Shown here piece after piece: positions 9,978-22,307 of a stretch of 64,000 nucleotides of DNA (position 1 is its first letter; the number at the start of each line of letters is the position of its first letter). The notes below the pieces were generated by a model. It worked only from the letters and a program-made list of their open reading frames with translations. It was not told the DNA's origin and ran no database searches. The DNA is from Neoarius graeffei (taxonomy: Eukaryota; Chordata; Actinopteri; Siluriformes; Ariidae): assembly GCF_027579695.1 (NCBI RefSeq), contig NC_083578.1:1516287-1580286 (forward strand), written 5' to 3'. Made by a program: the position numbers and the translations under genes.

Positions 9978-11664
9978 TCATTGAAATGTTAGTTTATTCT
10001 CTCTGTACTGACCTCTACAGCTCAGCATGTAATAAAGAAATCCAGCGATGGCCAAAACGATTCCAAACGCCAGGAAAAAAATGCCGATAATCAGCTTATT
10101 CCTCTCAGCCTCAGGAAGTGAAGCCTCTATCAAATCAACAAGAAACACAAAAGGCAGAACACTAACTGGTTAGTTGTGTTTCAAATCATTGTAAATGATC
10201 TAAATCTCCTGTTACACACCGAGTTCATGCAAACAGTGAGTAAATAATAACCGAACAGAAGCCAGGTTCTCACCCCAGGTGTGTATGAGAGGTTGTGTTA
10301 AACTCTCGTGCTCCACAATGCAGGAGATGTTTTCTCCAGGTCTCAATCTGTACTCGAGATAACTGTGCATCTGATAGTACCAGTCTCCATTTGAAAGCTC
10401 ATCGGTGGAGGAAACGCCATCACTGATGACCTCGCCATTTCTCAGCCATGACACTTTGATTCCTTTGGGGTAATAATCATACGCACTGCACACCAGCACG
10501 GCTGGTTCAAGGTCAACCTCGGGCCTCAGTAACCTCACAAGGACCTCAGGTTTCACTGAGAAACACAAGGACCAACAATTAAAGTCTAAAGTTGAAATGG
10601 TCTGTGTTTAAAATGTAGATGATCTGAAACTATATGTAAACCAAATGTTTAAACAGAACAGGGTAAGAGTTTGTATTGTTCTGATTTTATATAATAAAAC
10701 ACTTAAAATGGCTTCACTCTACCTGTCTTCAGGATGCTGTTATAGAATTTATTTCTGTATTCTAAGCAGATTTCTCCAACCAAGAAAGAGAGGCTGTTAC
10801 TGGGGTCTTGATTCAACTGCTCCACCTCTGACACCATGCTGTCTGTGAATCCCATGTATTTATCTGAAGTGCTGTTGTACCTCACATATTCTAACTTGTT
10901 GAAGTACCAAGAGTAAATGAATTCAACGGTGCTTACATTCTGAGAGAAGTAGCACAGGAAGTACTGATGTCCATAGTAACCATTCACTGTCAAAATAACA
11001 GATTTAACTATTAAAATCAGAACAACTGTGAGGAACATGCACAGAAAGTGGACCAGGCGCTGGGCTGATTCACCCATACTGTATGTATGTGAAGAACAAA
11101 GAAAGAAGGAAATAAATAAATAAAGAAAAAATGCTTCTTTAAAGATATTTTATCTTTTTAATGGTTTTATCAGTGTTTTAGTGAAATCTTTCAGTGAAAT
11201 TGAAATGCAATGTTAAATGTGACTTTCCCAGATTAAAATATTAGAACTTTACATTATGTTGAGGAAAAAACTGTAATTTTCACAACTGAATATAACAAGA
11301 GACATTGAAGTGTCCCCATGTGAAGGTCTTTTCCAAACCACTTTATTTCTGTTCATGCTTTACACGCTTTTTTTTTTTTTTACATTTTACACAGTCTTTA
11401 ACTCAGACATCAATCATGTCTTTAAATTTTGTCATTATTTTACTCTTCTTTACTATTAAAATTGAGTAAAATTCGGATTCAGTTTTAAAAACTGAGTAAA
11501 GTTCTGATTCTGATGACGGGAGAGATTAATGAGAGAAAAAACACTGTAGCTACAACACAACAGAAATAAAGGAACACAGCAGTGATTTATTCTCATCACT
11601 TACCTGCTTTCAATGTGAATAAAACCTGCATTATGCAGAGAAAGGAAACAGCACACAGCCGCAT
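9978..11664 (-). CDS. MHC class II beta chain
   Basis: Minus-strand exons: 11604-11664 (signal peptide), 10723-10986 (beta-1), 10274-10555 (beta-2 Ig domain) and 9978-10126 (connecting peptide, membrane helix, tail, stop). All junctions are GT/AG, phase 1; 756 bp, 251 aa. Beta-1 has the YFNKLEYVRYNST and GFTD motifs and two cysteines. Beta-2 has CSAYDYYPKGIKVSWLRNGE and CIVEHESL. The helix LIIGIFFLAFGIVLAIAGFLYY is typical. A GTCAGT donor at 10012 could instead splice the tail onto a further small exon that I cannot identify. By family the product pairs with class II alpha. Beta-1 is divergent: it lacks the usual C-terminal arginine-rich helix residues and carries two N-glycosylation sequons (NVS, NST), with a third (NIS) in beta-2. 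A non-classical beta chain is possible. Confidence 0.9.
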
Positions 11665-11675
11665 GGTCTCTCGTT

Positions 11676-11680
<5 letters not shown>

Positions 11681-11714
<34 letters not shown>
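11681..11714. repeat. (CA)n microsatellite upstream of class II beta
   Basis: CA repeat a few bases upstream of the beta-chain start codon, probably in the 5' leader. Confidence 0.9.
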
Positions 11715-11718
<4 letters not shown>

Positions 11719-11787
11719 TAAATAAGACCAGGACTTTAAAAAACTCTAAGCAACAAGTCAAACCTGTCTTCTTTCCTCCACTTACAT

Positions 11788-11800
11788 ATTGCCATGCAAC
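11788..11800 (-). promoter_or_regulatory. Candidate X-box (RFX-type palindrome) of class II beta
   Basis: On the gene's strand GTTGCATGGCAAT lies about 125-135 bp upstream of the start codon. It is close to the RFX palindrome GTTGCCATGGCAAC that forms class II X boxes. No clear CCAAT Y box follows toward the gene, so the assignment is tentative. Confidence 0.35.
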
Positions 11801-11819
11801 TGTGGAATTTGGACTGAAA

Positions 11820-12630
11820 GTTTCCCTGCAGCTACGCCGGGCTTTTTTGGATCAGACAAGGGGGAAGGAAAGGGCTGGAGGAGGAGATCACTGAACAAAC
11901 ACAGGCTGGACACTCCTCATCAAACCCCAGGTTATTTTCCTAACAGATCCTGAACAGACCAATGCTGTTCTTTTGGGCCTTGTTTTGATCACTCCATGGT
12001 CTTTATGTTCATGGAGTTTCACAACATGGCCGTGTGTTCTTTAACTCTGAGTTCATCCATAAACAGGTATATTTACACTGAGATCAGGAGACTCCATTCA
12101 GCTAATTATGTGACTTCTGAAACACTGAACCGTTAATTTCGGAGTTTCACAGAAACAGGGGTAAATACTTATACAAATCACAACCTTTATGAATTTTGTA
12201 AACTATACCCCACTTCAGTATGTGCAATTTTGTGTAGCTAGATTCATAACATAAAAAGTCCATTTCCGTTCAGCACTAAAAATGAGGAGAATTAAAGGCA
12301 CTGTATTTATTTGTTACTAGTTTACTAGCTGCATCTATTACTCTTTAAAAAAATCCTACAACATTCACATAAACCAGTTTTATTCCAAATAACGCCGTCT
12401 TCTTCATTTTATTTAGAACATTTTCATTATAGTGATTTCCTCGAAGAAGACGAGTTAAAATATGTCCAATCAGATAGACACAGAGACTCGAAAAACTTCC
12501 TGCTCTATTAGAAAAATAAACTTTAATAAGAGACCCAGTCAACAAGTGATGTTTTATTCAATACATTATCACTGAGCAGTATATGTTATCACGGTGATGT
12601 AAAGACTGACACCTATAACTTTTGCATATA
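11820..12630. other. Non-coding DNA upstream of class II beta
   Basis: No coding or repeat signal I can name. It ends at the TA target of the next Tc1 element. Confidence 0.5.
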
Positions 12631-14628
12631 CAGTGGTGCTTGAAAGTTTGTGAACCCTTTAGAATTTTCTATATTTCTCCATAAATATGACCTAAAACGT
12701 CATCAGATTTTCACACAAGTCCTAAAAGTAGATAAAGAGAACCCAGTTAAACAAATGAGACAAAAATATTATACTTGGTCATTTATTTATTGAGGAAAAT
12801 GATCCAATATTGCATATCTGTGAGTGGCAAAAGTATGTGATCCTTTGCTTTCAGTATCTGGTGTGACCCCCTTATGCAGCAATAACTGCAACTAAACATT
12901 TCCGGTAACTGTTGATCAGTCCTGCACACCGGCTTGGAGGAATTTTAGCCCGTTCCTCTGTACAGAACAGCTTCAACTCTGGGATGTTGGTGGGTTTCCT
13001 CACATGAACTGCTCGCTTCAGGTCCTTCCACAACATTTCCATTGGATTAAGGTCAGGACTTTGACTTGGCCATTCCAAAACATGAACTTTATTCTTCTTT
13101 AACCATTCTTTGGTAGAACGACTTGTGTGCTTAGGGTCGTTGTCTTGCTGCATGACCCACCTTCTCTTGAGATTCAGTTCATGGACAGATGTCCTGACAT
13201 TTTCCTTTAGAATTCGCTGGTATAATTCAGAATTCATTGTTCCATCAATGATGGCAAGCCGTCCTGGTCCAGATGCAGCAAGACAGGCCCAAACCATGAT
13301 ACTACCACCACCATGTTTCACAGATGGGATAAGGTTCTTATGCTGGAATGCAGTGTTTTCCTTTCTCCAAACATCTCATCTCATCTCATTATCTGTAGCC
13401 GCTTTATCCTTCTACAGGGTCACAGGCAAGCTGGAGCCTATCCCAGCTGACTACGGGCGAAAGGCGGGGTTCACCCTGGACAAGTCGCCAGGTCATCACA
13501 GGGCTGACACATAGACACAGACAACCATTCACACTCACATTCACACCTACGGTCAATTTAGAGTCACCAGTTAACCTAACCTGCATGTCTTTGGACTGTG
13601 GGGGAAACCGGAGCACCCGGAGGAAACCCACGCGGACACGGGGAGAACATGCAAACTCCACACAGAAAGGCCCTCGCCGGCCCCGGGGCTCGAACCCAGG
13701 ACCTTCTTGCTGTGAGGCGACAGCGCTAACCACTACACCACCGTGCCGCCCTCCTCCAAACATAACGCTTCTCATTTAAATCAAAAAGGTCTGTTTTGGT
13801 CTCATCCATCCCAAAACATTTTTCCAATAGCCTTCTGGCTTGTCCACATGATCTTTAGCAAACTGCAGACGAGCAGCAATGTTCTTTTTGGAGAGCAGTG
13901 GCTTACTCCTTGCAACCCTGCCATGCACACCATTGTTGTTCAGTGTTCTCCTGATGGTGGACTCAGGAACATTAGCATTAGCCAATGTGAGAGAGGCCTT
14001 CAGTTGCTTAGAAGTTACCCTGGGGTCGTTTGTGACCTTGCCAACTATTACATGCCTTGCTCTTGGGATGATCTTTGTTGGTCAACCAATCCTGAGGAGG
14101 GTAACAATGGTCTTGAATTTCCTCCATTTGTATACAGTCTGTCTGACTGTGGATTGGTGGAGTCCAAACTCTTTAGAGATGGTTTTGTAACCTTTTCCAG
14201 CCTGATGAACATCAACAACACTTTTTCTGAGGTCCTCAGAAATCTCCTTTGTTTGTGCCATGATACACTTCCACAAACATGTGTTGTGAAGATCAGACTT
14301 TGATAGAGCCCTGTTCTTTAAATAAAACAGGGTGCCCACTCACACCTGATTGTCATCCCATTGATTGAAAACACCTGACTCTAATTTCACCTTCAAATTA
14401 ACTGCTAATCCTAGAGGTTCACATACTTTTGCCACTCACAGATATGTAATATTGGATCATTTTCCTCAATAAATAAATGACCAAGTATAATATTTTTGTC
14501 TCATTTGTTTCACTGGGTTCTCTTTATCTACTTTTAGGACTTGTGTGAAAATCTGATGATGTTTTAGGTCATATTTATGCGGAAATATAGAAAATTCTAA
14601 AGGGTTCACAAACTTTCAAGCACCACTG
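12631..14628 (-). mobile_element. Tc1-like DNA transposon, reverse copy, split by a SINE
   Basis: Same family as 2897-4506: CAGTGGTGCTTGAAAG ends, TA on each side. It is in reverse orientation and lengthened by a SINE at 13375-13753. The C-terminal transposase portion (12872-13321) retains QQDNDPKHTS and NPMEMLW but ends early because TAA replaces a glutamine codon. The N-terminal portion (13776-14339) is broken by frameshifts. The element is dead and older than its SINE. Confidence 0.95.
13375..13753 (-). mobile_element. tRNA-derived SINE, type 2, inside a Tc1 element
   Basis: Full-length reverse copy, from the (CTCAT)n tail to the tRNA-like head (box B as GGTTCGAG-type, box A around GTGTAGTGGTTAGCG). 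It is flanked by a 10-bp target duplication, CTCCAAACAT, at 13365-13374 and 13754-13763. Confidence 0.9.
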
Positions 14629-14689
14629 TATGCTAAAAGAAATAGCTAAGATTAATAGCTAAAATAATCTATTAAAATGGACATGATGT

Positions 14690-14885
14690 GGAATATTCCC
14701 CTGCATCACATGACTATAAGATCAGTTGGACTGTGACAATCAGAGTGCCCTGTTTACAGGATCAGATCTTTTGTAAAAAAGGTTTTCACACTCCAGTGAA
14801 AAGAGCTTCAAGTACACCAAGCCCCGAAACACGAGTAGCTGAAGTGTATCAGGTTTCACTGTGTTTCAGATGAAACATTGATTGC
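14690..14885. other. Old paralogous non-coding block, copy 1
   Basis: Similar to 50205-50480: shared words include CATGACTATAA, ACAGGATCAGA, AGCTGAA, CATCAGGTTT and GATGAAACATTG in the same order. It looks like a relic of an older duplication of the region upstream of class II beta. Confidence 0.5.
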
Positions 14886-14892
14886 ATAACTC

Positions 14893-15117
14893 TACACTGT
14901 AAACCCGAATAAGTTGAGTTTACTTAAAAAAATTGAGGAAAGTGGTTGCCTTAAAAAAATAAGTAATTATTAATGATTGAATTGAGTACCTTAAACTTAC
15001 AATCTTCTGGTAAGTTTAAGGTACTCAATTCAATCATTAATAATTACTTTTTTTTTTAAGGCAACCACTTTCCTCAATTTTTTTAAGTAAACTCAACTTA
15101 TTCGGGTTTACAGTGTA
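14893..15117. mobile_element. Near-perfect palindromic MITE, about 225 bp
   Basis: The left arm from TACACTGTAAACCCG and the right arm ending CGGGTTTACAGTGTA are almost perfect inverse copies of over 100 bp each, with a loop of under 15 bp near 15003-15012. Flanking TA suggests Tc1/mariner-type mobilisation. Confidence 0.85.
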
Positions 15118-15182
15118 TGTGTGTTTTGGTAACAATCAGTGACTCCAGTCATATGAGAAGAGTTTGAATAAGTAACATGTCT

Positions 15183-15795
15183 CAGGCATCCCAAGTCTCC
15201 CGGAAGTTCCGGGAGTCTCCCGCATATTGATCATGGCTCCCTGATGTCCGCAAATTCCATACAATCTCATGGAATCTAGAGCAAGCTTCATCCCGAACAG
15301 GCCAGATGCAAACTTGTGTACGTCACAATAGCAGCCCACGAAGCCTGGGGTGTGGTGGCACACTATTGAGTAGGGTAGGGTGCGATTTAGGATGCGGCCA
15401 ATTTCACAACATGTATTTCCAGTTTAAGAAAAGAAAAAACAAAAACAAGTGTACGCGCGTGCCCTCTAGTGCTTCATATGTGTGTGCACGTGCTTGCAAT
15501 GTGGCAGCGACGGCACGTGAGGCATGTTTTCTCCCACCTGTGCGTGTGCTGTTTGGCCAAAGCAGTGGAGAGAAGAGATGAACCGGCCGCCATCTTCCGC
15601 GCACTTCTCCCTCTAACAATGATTCAGTCAGTCAGTGCAGAGGAGCATCAGCGTCATGGCAGAGGCAGAGTGCCCCAGGAAACGAAAATATAAGACACAT
15701 TTTACAGCAGACTACACAAAAGTGAACCCTTATCTGATAAGAGTAAGGAATACTCTGGGTGTCCAGATTCAATCAGTAAGGAGCTTAATATATGG
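15183..15795 (+). mobile_element. Probable hAT transposon remnant, 5' part
   Basis: Begins with CAGGCATCCCAAGTCTC, hAT-like in style. Near 15656 an ATG opens MAEAECPRKRKYKTHFTADYTK, recalling the start of ZBED/hAT transposases, which is then lost. A possible second part lies at 17290-17570 beyond an inserted LINE. Recognition is from style only. Confidence 0.4.
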
Positions 15796-15807
15796 CACAT
15801 TGTAGTT

Positions 15808-17281
15808 ATGAATGAATGAATGAATGAATGAATGAATTTATTTATTTCAAACATGTATAAAAAAATATATGTAACTATTTGTACATACAAAAGAAAGAAC
15901 ACGAGAAAGTGACAAAAAAATTAATAAATAAGATACATAAAGAACTCAGACATTACAAAACACCGCACATTGTTCGAAAAAGGAGTGGGAAGAAGTACAA
16001 TACTTTTTTTAATTTCCCACCCCTTTTTAACTACCCCAAAATACAAACTTCATTAATACACCTAAAAAATATATACCATATATACACTTCATGAATATCT
16101 ATATAATTACAAAAATAGATATATACTTCACACCATATATATATATATATATATACATACACTTCCTAAATATCTATATAAATATATAATTACAAAAAAT
16201 ATATATATACTATATACCATATATACACTTCATAAATATCTACATAAATATATAATTACAAAAATAAATATCTACTACATACCTATCCCTGTAAATATGA
16301 ATATATAAACTATCCCCATAAATAAATACATACCATATATACCATATACTAAATTAGTTCTAATATAACAATCAACTCTATTCTATTTATCCCTCATCAT
16401 CCTCCATTGACATACTTCCTCTTCTATATACTTGTTTAAAAATATTTTTTTGTACCTTCTTTTAAACAGATTTATATTTACACTTTGTTTTATTTCTGTC
16501 TCCAGTCTGTTCCATAAAGTCACCCCACAGCTCGATACGCACATGCTTTTCATATTTGTTCGAACCTTTGGTTTTTTAAAATTTAGGTCTCCCCTTAGAT
16601 TATATCCCCCCTCTCTCTCACTAAACATTCCTTGTATATTTTTTGGCAATAGATTATTTCTCGCTTTATACATTATTTGTGCTGTTCTGAATTTGACCAG
16701 ATCCATAAATTTCATCATGTGTGATTTTATGAATAGTGGGTTTGTGTGATCTCTTATGTGATCCTTATTGCTCTTTTCTGTATTGTACATATCGGCTGTA
16801 GAGTGGTTTTGTAGGTGTTTCCCCAGACTTCGACACAGTAAATCGGATATGGCAAAAATAATGAGTAATATAGAGTATACAAAGATTTGCAATCAAGAAT
16901 ATGTTTTGTTTTCCACAGAATTGCCGAGCACTTTGCCAGTTTTGCTCGTACGTATCCTACATGAGGTTTCCAGCAGACTTTATGATCCAAAATCACACCA
17001 AGAAATTTAATTTCCTGTACCATTTCTATCTTAGTATTGTCTATTATCAATTCTACATTACAATCTATTTTGTGTCTCCCAAACAACATGATCTTTGTTT
17101 TGCTTAGATTTAATGATAATTTATTTTTGTCAAACCATAGTTTTAGTTTATTTATTTCAGTTGTGATTGTCTCTAAAGTCCGCTGCAAATTCTCCCCGGA
17201 ACAAAAAATATTGGTGTCATCTGCAAACAAAAATTTCAGTACTCGCGAAATTCTACATATGTCTACATATGAAGTTATCAT
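15808..17281 (-). mobile_element. CR1-superfamily (Rex1/L2-like) LINE, 5' truncated
   Basis: Reverse orientation. At 16754-17281 a reverse-transcriptase fragment has FLFADDTNIF, the catalytic YxDD-type motif, and NLSKTKIMLFG. At 16383-16892 its C-terminal part has GVTLWNRLETEIKQS, typical of L2/CR1 ends. The two frames overlap, so at least one frameshift is present. The 3' end is AT-rich and finishes in an (ATTC)n tail near 15811-15837. Confidence 0.75.
16060..16360. repeat. AT-rich imperfect tandem repeat in LINE 3' region
   Basis: Units of roughly 70-80 bp containing TATATACACTTCATAAATATCTA recur about three to four times with TA runs between them. Confidence 0.6.
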
Positions 17282-17289
17282 AGTTTATG

Positions 17290-17570
17290 GGTTGGGGGCA
17301 GCTAAGTGCCCAAGTCAGGGTGTCAGCTATGAATCTGAGTGAACTCAGGTACTGTTCATCTCCAAAAGGCCACCCCAAAATCCACCAGAATGCAGGAAAT
17401 CACATCAACCAAATCCAAAATTTTCTGGGGGAGAAGCCCCATACCTTCCGGCAATGTATTTGTTCCAAAAAAAAATAATAATAATAATAAATAAATAAAT
17501 AAATTCCCCAAAGGGAGGGGAGGGAGACCTCCCTGAAATGAATTTTGTCAGGTTGGGATGTCTTATGTCT
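17290..17570 (+). mobile_element. Possible hAT remnant, 3' part, with (ATAA)n
   Basis: The stretch with TTTTCTGGGGGAGAAGCCCC is typical of the 3' flanks of fish hAT elements. An AATAA-type run lies at 17469-17504. Whether it belongs with 15183-15795 is inference. Confidence 0.3.
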
Positions 17571-17844
17571 TAACAAAGGTTTTCAAAGAGCAAGCAAGTG
17601 GATGTGTTTAGTAGATTTTCTGACATGACCATAAATCCATACCCAGGGCCAATTATTGACTTGTTTGGCGGCAGAGCATATGATCTCAGGTTTAACTTCA
17701 CATAGAATTCCTTCAGAACTGTGGCTTGATTTATTGTTTTATTTTGTTTTGTTTTCCTTTGGTACCAACACTCAAGCAGAGAAGAACAGCACTTGTTTTT
17801 AGATGCATAGCATTACATCGTGCAGGAAAACCTGCTAAGAAGGA

Positions 17845-18430
17845 TGTAAGGTTTCAGAGACAGAGACCTAAATGCAAATCAGTTTGGCAGGTTTATTCTT
17901 TTGACACAGTCCTCAACACGTCCAAAAACAAAAAGGCACAGAAGATCACTGTGGGCTTCGTGTTCAAAGTTACTCAGTCAGTTCACAAAAAATCCAACAA
18001 AAAAACAGCAAAGCACAGAGGTTAGTAGTAGTACTTTCAAACTCAAAAAAGTCATTGAGGCAGTCAACAAAAATCCATAAGAACAAACTCTCAAAGGTTC
18101 CAAGCAGAATTCCAGATTCCACTGGTTACTCACGGACAAACAGGATAATCTTCACAGGCAAAAACAGGTTCACAAACATCAGAGTCAAGGTCAGGTGATC
18201 AGAGACAGAGCAGAGAAATGACAGAGCTTAAGTAGCAGTCCAGCACACAGAATTAAACAGGAAACAGCTGACACTGATTACAATGGTGATTGAGTCAGGT
18301 GACAAAGGTGAGGCACGAGGGGGGCGTGGCAGGAGACCAAAACAAAGGGCACATGGGACACTGTCAACACACCCACAGTACTACAACTGTCCAGTGGGTG
18401 GCCAGAGTTCAAGACATTCAGACTCTAACA
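17845..18430 (-). repeat. 3' LTR of the Gypsy element
   Basis: 586 bp, near-identical to 22308-22893. On the element's strand it begins TGTTAGAGTC and ends TTACA, next to the AAGGA target duplication. A G-rich polypurine tract precedes it internally. Confidence 0.9.
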
Positions 18431-21400
18431 GTACCCCCCCCCAACGGACGCCTCCAGGCGTCCCCCGGGCAGACACGGGATGCTGACGGCGAAAGTCCCT
18501 GATAAGTGTGGGGTCCAATATGTGCCGGGCCGGGACCCAGCACCTCTCCTCAGGGCCATAGCCCTCCCAATCGACGAGATACTGGAGCCCATGGCCCCGG
18601 CGCCGAACGTCCACCAGCCTTCGGACAGTGTATGCCTCAGAGCCATTGATGAGGCGAGGGGGCGGGGGGGCTTGGGGGCAGGATGCATGGGACTGCACAG
18701 AAAGGGCTTGACCCTAGAGACGTGGAATGTGGGGTGGATACGGCACAGGGGTAAGGGGAGCTTGAGCCGGACCGCTGTGGGGCTGATGACTTTGGCAATG
18801 GGGAAGGGCCCGATAAAACATGCTGTGAGCTTGTGAGACTCCGTATTCAGGGGCAGGTCTTGTGTGGAAAGCCATTCGTGTTGTCTCTGGCGATATTGAG
18901 GGGCCCGGGACCGACGCTTGTCGGCCTGGACTTTCATCCTGGCAGCAGAGCGAAGCAGGGTGGAGCGGGTGCGCCTCCACATTCGGTGGCACCGGCAGAT
19001 GAAGGCTTCCACTGATGGAACCCCGACCTCCTTCTCCTATTCCAAGAACAGTGGCGGCTGATACCCCAAGGAGCACTCGAAGGGAGATCGACCCGTGGCG
19101 GAGGAGCTGTGTGAATTGATTGCATACTCTGCCCATGGAAGCTGCTGGCTCCAGGAGGATGGGTTCTGGGATGCCATACAGCGTAGCACAGTCTCCAGCA
19201 ACTGGTTCGCCCTCTCGGTCTGGCCACTGCTCTGCGGTTGAAAACCAGAACTTGGGTTCGTCGGGGTCCAGGATGGCAGGACAGCTTGGTGGAGTGACCC
19301 CACTTCAGCACCTGTGAGCGGACAGAGTTAGGAACATACAGACGGTTAGTGGGACATTGACTGGGGCCTGCTTCATCCGCTTGAACAGCCTTCACAGCGG
19401 ATTCCACATCAAACAGAGCTGCCCCCAAAATGCAGTGGGAAGAGAGGATAGTGTTAGAGTCTGGATTCGTCTTGGACATGGGAAACTGTCGGGACAGAGC
19501 ATCAGGCTTAACATTTTTATTACCAGGGCGGTAGGACAGGGTGAAGTTAAACCTGGAGAAGAATAGGGACCAGCGTGCTTGTCGGGGGTTGAGTCTCTTG
19601 GCTGAACTGATGTATTGCAGGTTCTTATGGTCAGTCCAGACCAAAAATGGCAGCGGGGCGCCCTCCAACCAGTGCTGCCATTCCTCCAGGGCTAACTTCA
19701 CTGCAAGCAGCTCCCTGTTCCCCATGTCATAGTTCTGTTCTGCTGGTGACAGACGGTGAGAGAAGAAGGCACATGGGAGTATGCGATTATCCTTAGCAGA
19801 GCGTTGGGAGAGCACAACGCCAACACCCACCTCAGAAGCGTCTACCTCCACAATGAACTGCCGGTTGGGATCGGGTTGGATCAGGATCGGAGCAGAGGTG
19901 AATCGCCGCTTCAGGTCTTGAAAGGCCTCCTCTGCAGCTGTGGTCCAAACGAACTTGAATGCTGAAGAGGTCAGGGCGGTGAGGGGGGCGGCTACAGTGC
20001 TGAAATTTCGGACAAAGCGCCGGTAAAAGTTGGTGAAGCCAAGGAAGCTCTGCAGGTCCCATTGACTAGCAGGTGTGGGCCATTCCAACACTGCCTTGAC
20101 CTTACGTTGATCCATTTGGATGCCCCCCAGGGTGATCACATACCTGAGGAAAGTGATCATTTCCTGGTGGAACTCACATTTCTCCCCCTTCACAAACAGC
20201 TGGTTCTCCAGAAGACACTTCAGGACCTTACGGACATGGACAACATGCTCAGTGAGTGACTTGGAAAAAATCAAGATGTCATCTAAAAACACAAAGACAA
20301 ATTGATTGAGCATGTCCCTCAGGGCATCATTGACTAAGGCCTGAAAAAACGCAGGGGCATTAGTAAGGCCAAAGGGCATGACCAAGTACTCATAATGACC
20401 TGAGGCGGTGTTAAAGGCCATTTTCCATTCATCCCCCTCGCGGATACGGACCAGGTGGTAGGCATTCCTTAAGTCCAGTTTGGTGAATACCTTGGCTTCT
20501 TGGAGGAGTTCAAACGCTGAGGACATGAGAGGGAGAGGGTAATGGTTTTTAATAGTGATATCATTTAAACCACCGTAATCAATGCAGGGGCGTAACGAAC
20601 CATCCTTTTTTCCAACAAAGAAAAAACCGGCTTCTGCCGGAGATGAGGAAGGGCGGATGATGCCTGCAGCGAGGGACTCTTGAATGTACTTGTCCATAGC
20701 TTCCATCTCAGGTCGTGACAGGGAGTACAAACGACCTCTAGGGGGAGTTGTGCCAGGAAGGAGGTTAATAGCACAATCATGGGGTGGTGAGGGGGTAAGG
20801 AAAAGGCTTTGGACTTACTGAATACAGGCTTGAGGTCCATATAGTCTGGAGGAATGCCTGACAGATCTGGAAACTCCTCGTTGACATCAGAGACAGGTTT
20901 CAACAGAGTCTGGGCCTGAAGGAGACAGATTGAGTGGCAAAATGGGCTCCAACCCAAAATACACCTCCCTACCCAGTCAACATGTGGGTTGTGCTTAATA
21001 AGCCAAGGATAGCCAAGAACTACTGGAGCATGAGGGGCATTAATGACAAGAAAGCATAACTGTTCATGATGTTTGCCAGAGAGGGTGAGACTCACCGGAG
21101 CAGTGATGTGAGTGATGTTGGCCAATTTCACTCCAGTCAACATGTTGGTCACCAGGGGTTTCTCCAGGCTCTCAGTAGGCAGACTCCACTGACTCACCAG
21201 GCTGGCATCGATGAAGTTCTCCTCGGCACCAGAGTCAACAAGAACTCCCACCTCCAGTTGTTGATCTCCCCACCAGAGGACAGCTGAGAGAAGAGTGCGC
21301 TGAGTAGAGAAGGGGTGTATGGGGGTCACGCTCACTGGTACCCCCCTCACAGGTGAGCATTGGCTTTTTGCTGGACAGGAGGCAACGAAGTGACCTGGTT

Positions 21401-22307
21401 GGCCACAGTACAGGCAGGAGTGTGTGTTGATTCTTCTTTGCCTTTCCTTTTGGGTAAGGTGGGTGCAGTCCACTTGCATGGGCTCTGGTACAGATGTGGT
21501 GGTGGGAGGAGAAGGAGGGGGCATGACTGGACTGACAAGAGGCCTTCCTGCTGTGGACCCAAAGGTCCTGGCCCGGCGGCATTGCTGTAGCCTGGTGTCA
21601 ATGCGGATTGCAAGGTTGACGAGGTCCTCGCAGGAGCCAGGCAGATCATGAGAAGCCAACTCATCTTTGATCTCCTCCGACAGGCCATTAAGAAGGTGTC
21701 ATAGAGAGCCTCAGTGCCCCACCCTGTAGTGGTTGCAAGAGTTTGAAAGTCAATGGCAAAGTCTGACACCGACCTACGACCCTGGCGCATATGGAGTAGC
21801 TCACGGGCAGCCTCATGCCCTTGCTTGGATCGATCAAAGACTCTCTTCATCTCAGTTGAAAACTCCTGGAAATTCCCACAGATTGCTGACTGAACATCCC
21901 ACACTGCAGTTCCCCACTCTCTGGCACGCCCCGACAGCTGGGTAATCACATAGGCAACCTTTGTTCAATCAGTGGGGAAGGTACCTGGTTGCAGCTCGAA
22001 GATGAGGGTACACTGAGACAGGAAAGAGTGGCAGGTACCGGGTTCACCAACATACTTCTCCGGTGGGGGCAGTCGTGGCTCGTGGGCTGGTTGTGCGGTT
22101 GAGGCAGACTGGGCAGGCTCTGCGGACTGTGCAGACACGGAAGCAGACTAGGAGCGTTGGAGTGGCTGGATCTGGGCTGTCAGGTCTCTGATGCTGGCAG
22201 CTACTGCCCCCAGTTGGGCTTGTTAGCGGCCCAGAAGTGCTCCATGCTGTTTGAGACAAGCCCTCAGGTGCTCTGGATCTGCTAGGTCCATCCATCTCTG
22301 ATCGCAC

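Noticed and set aside
10645-10848. Plus-strand frame across class II beta exon 2
   Set aside because: Crosses a confirmed exon/intron border of the minus-strand beta gene; no motif of its own.
13404-13775. Open frames over SINE copies (also 7817-8173, 43039-43296, 51114-51527, 46579-46828)
   Set aside because: They recur wherever the type 2 SINE occurs and follow its sequence in either direction; chance frames of a repeat.
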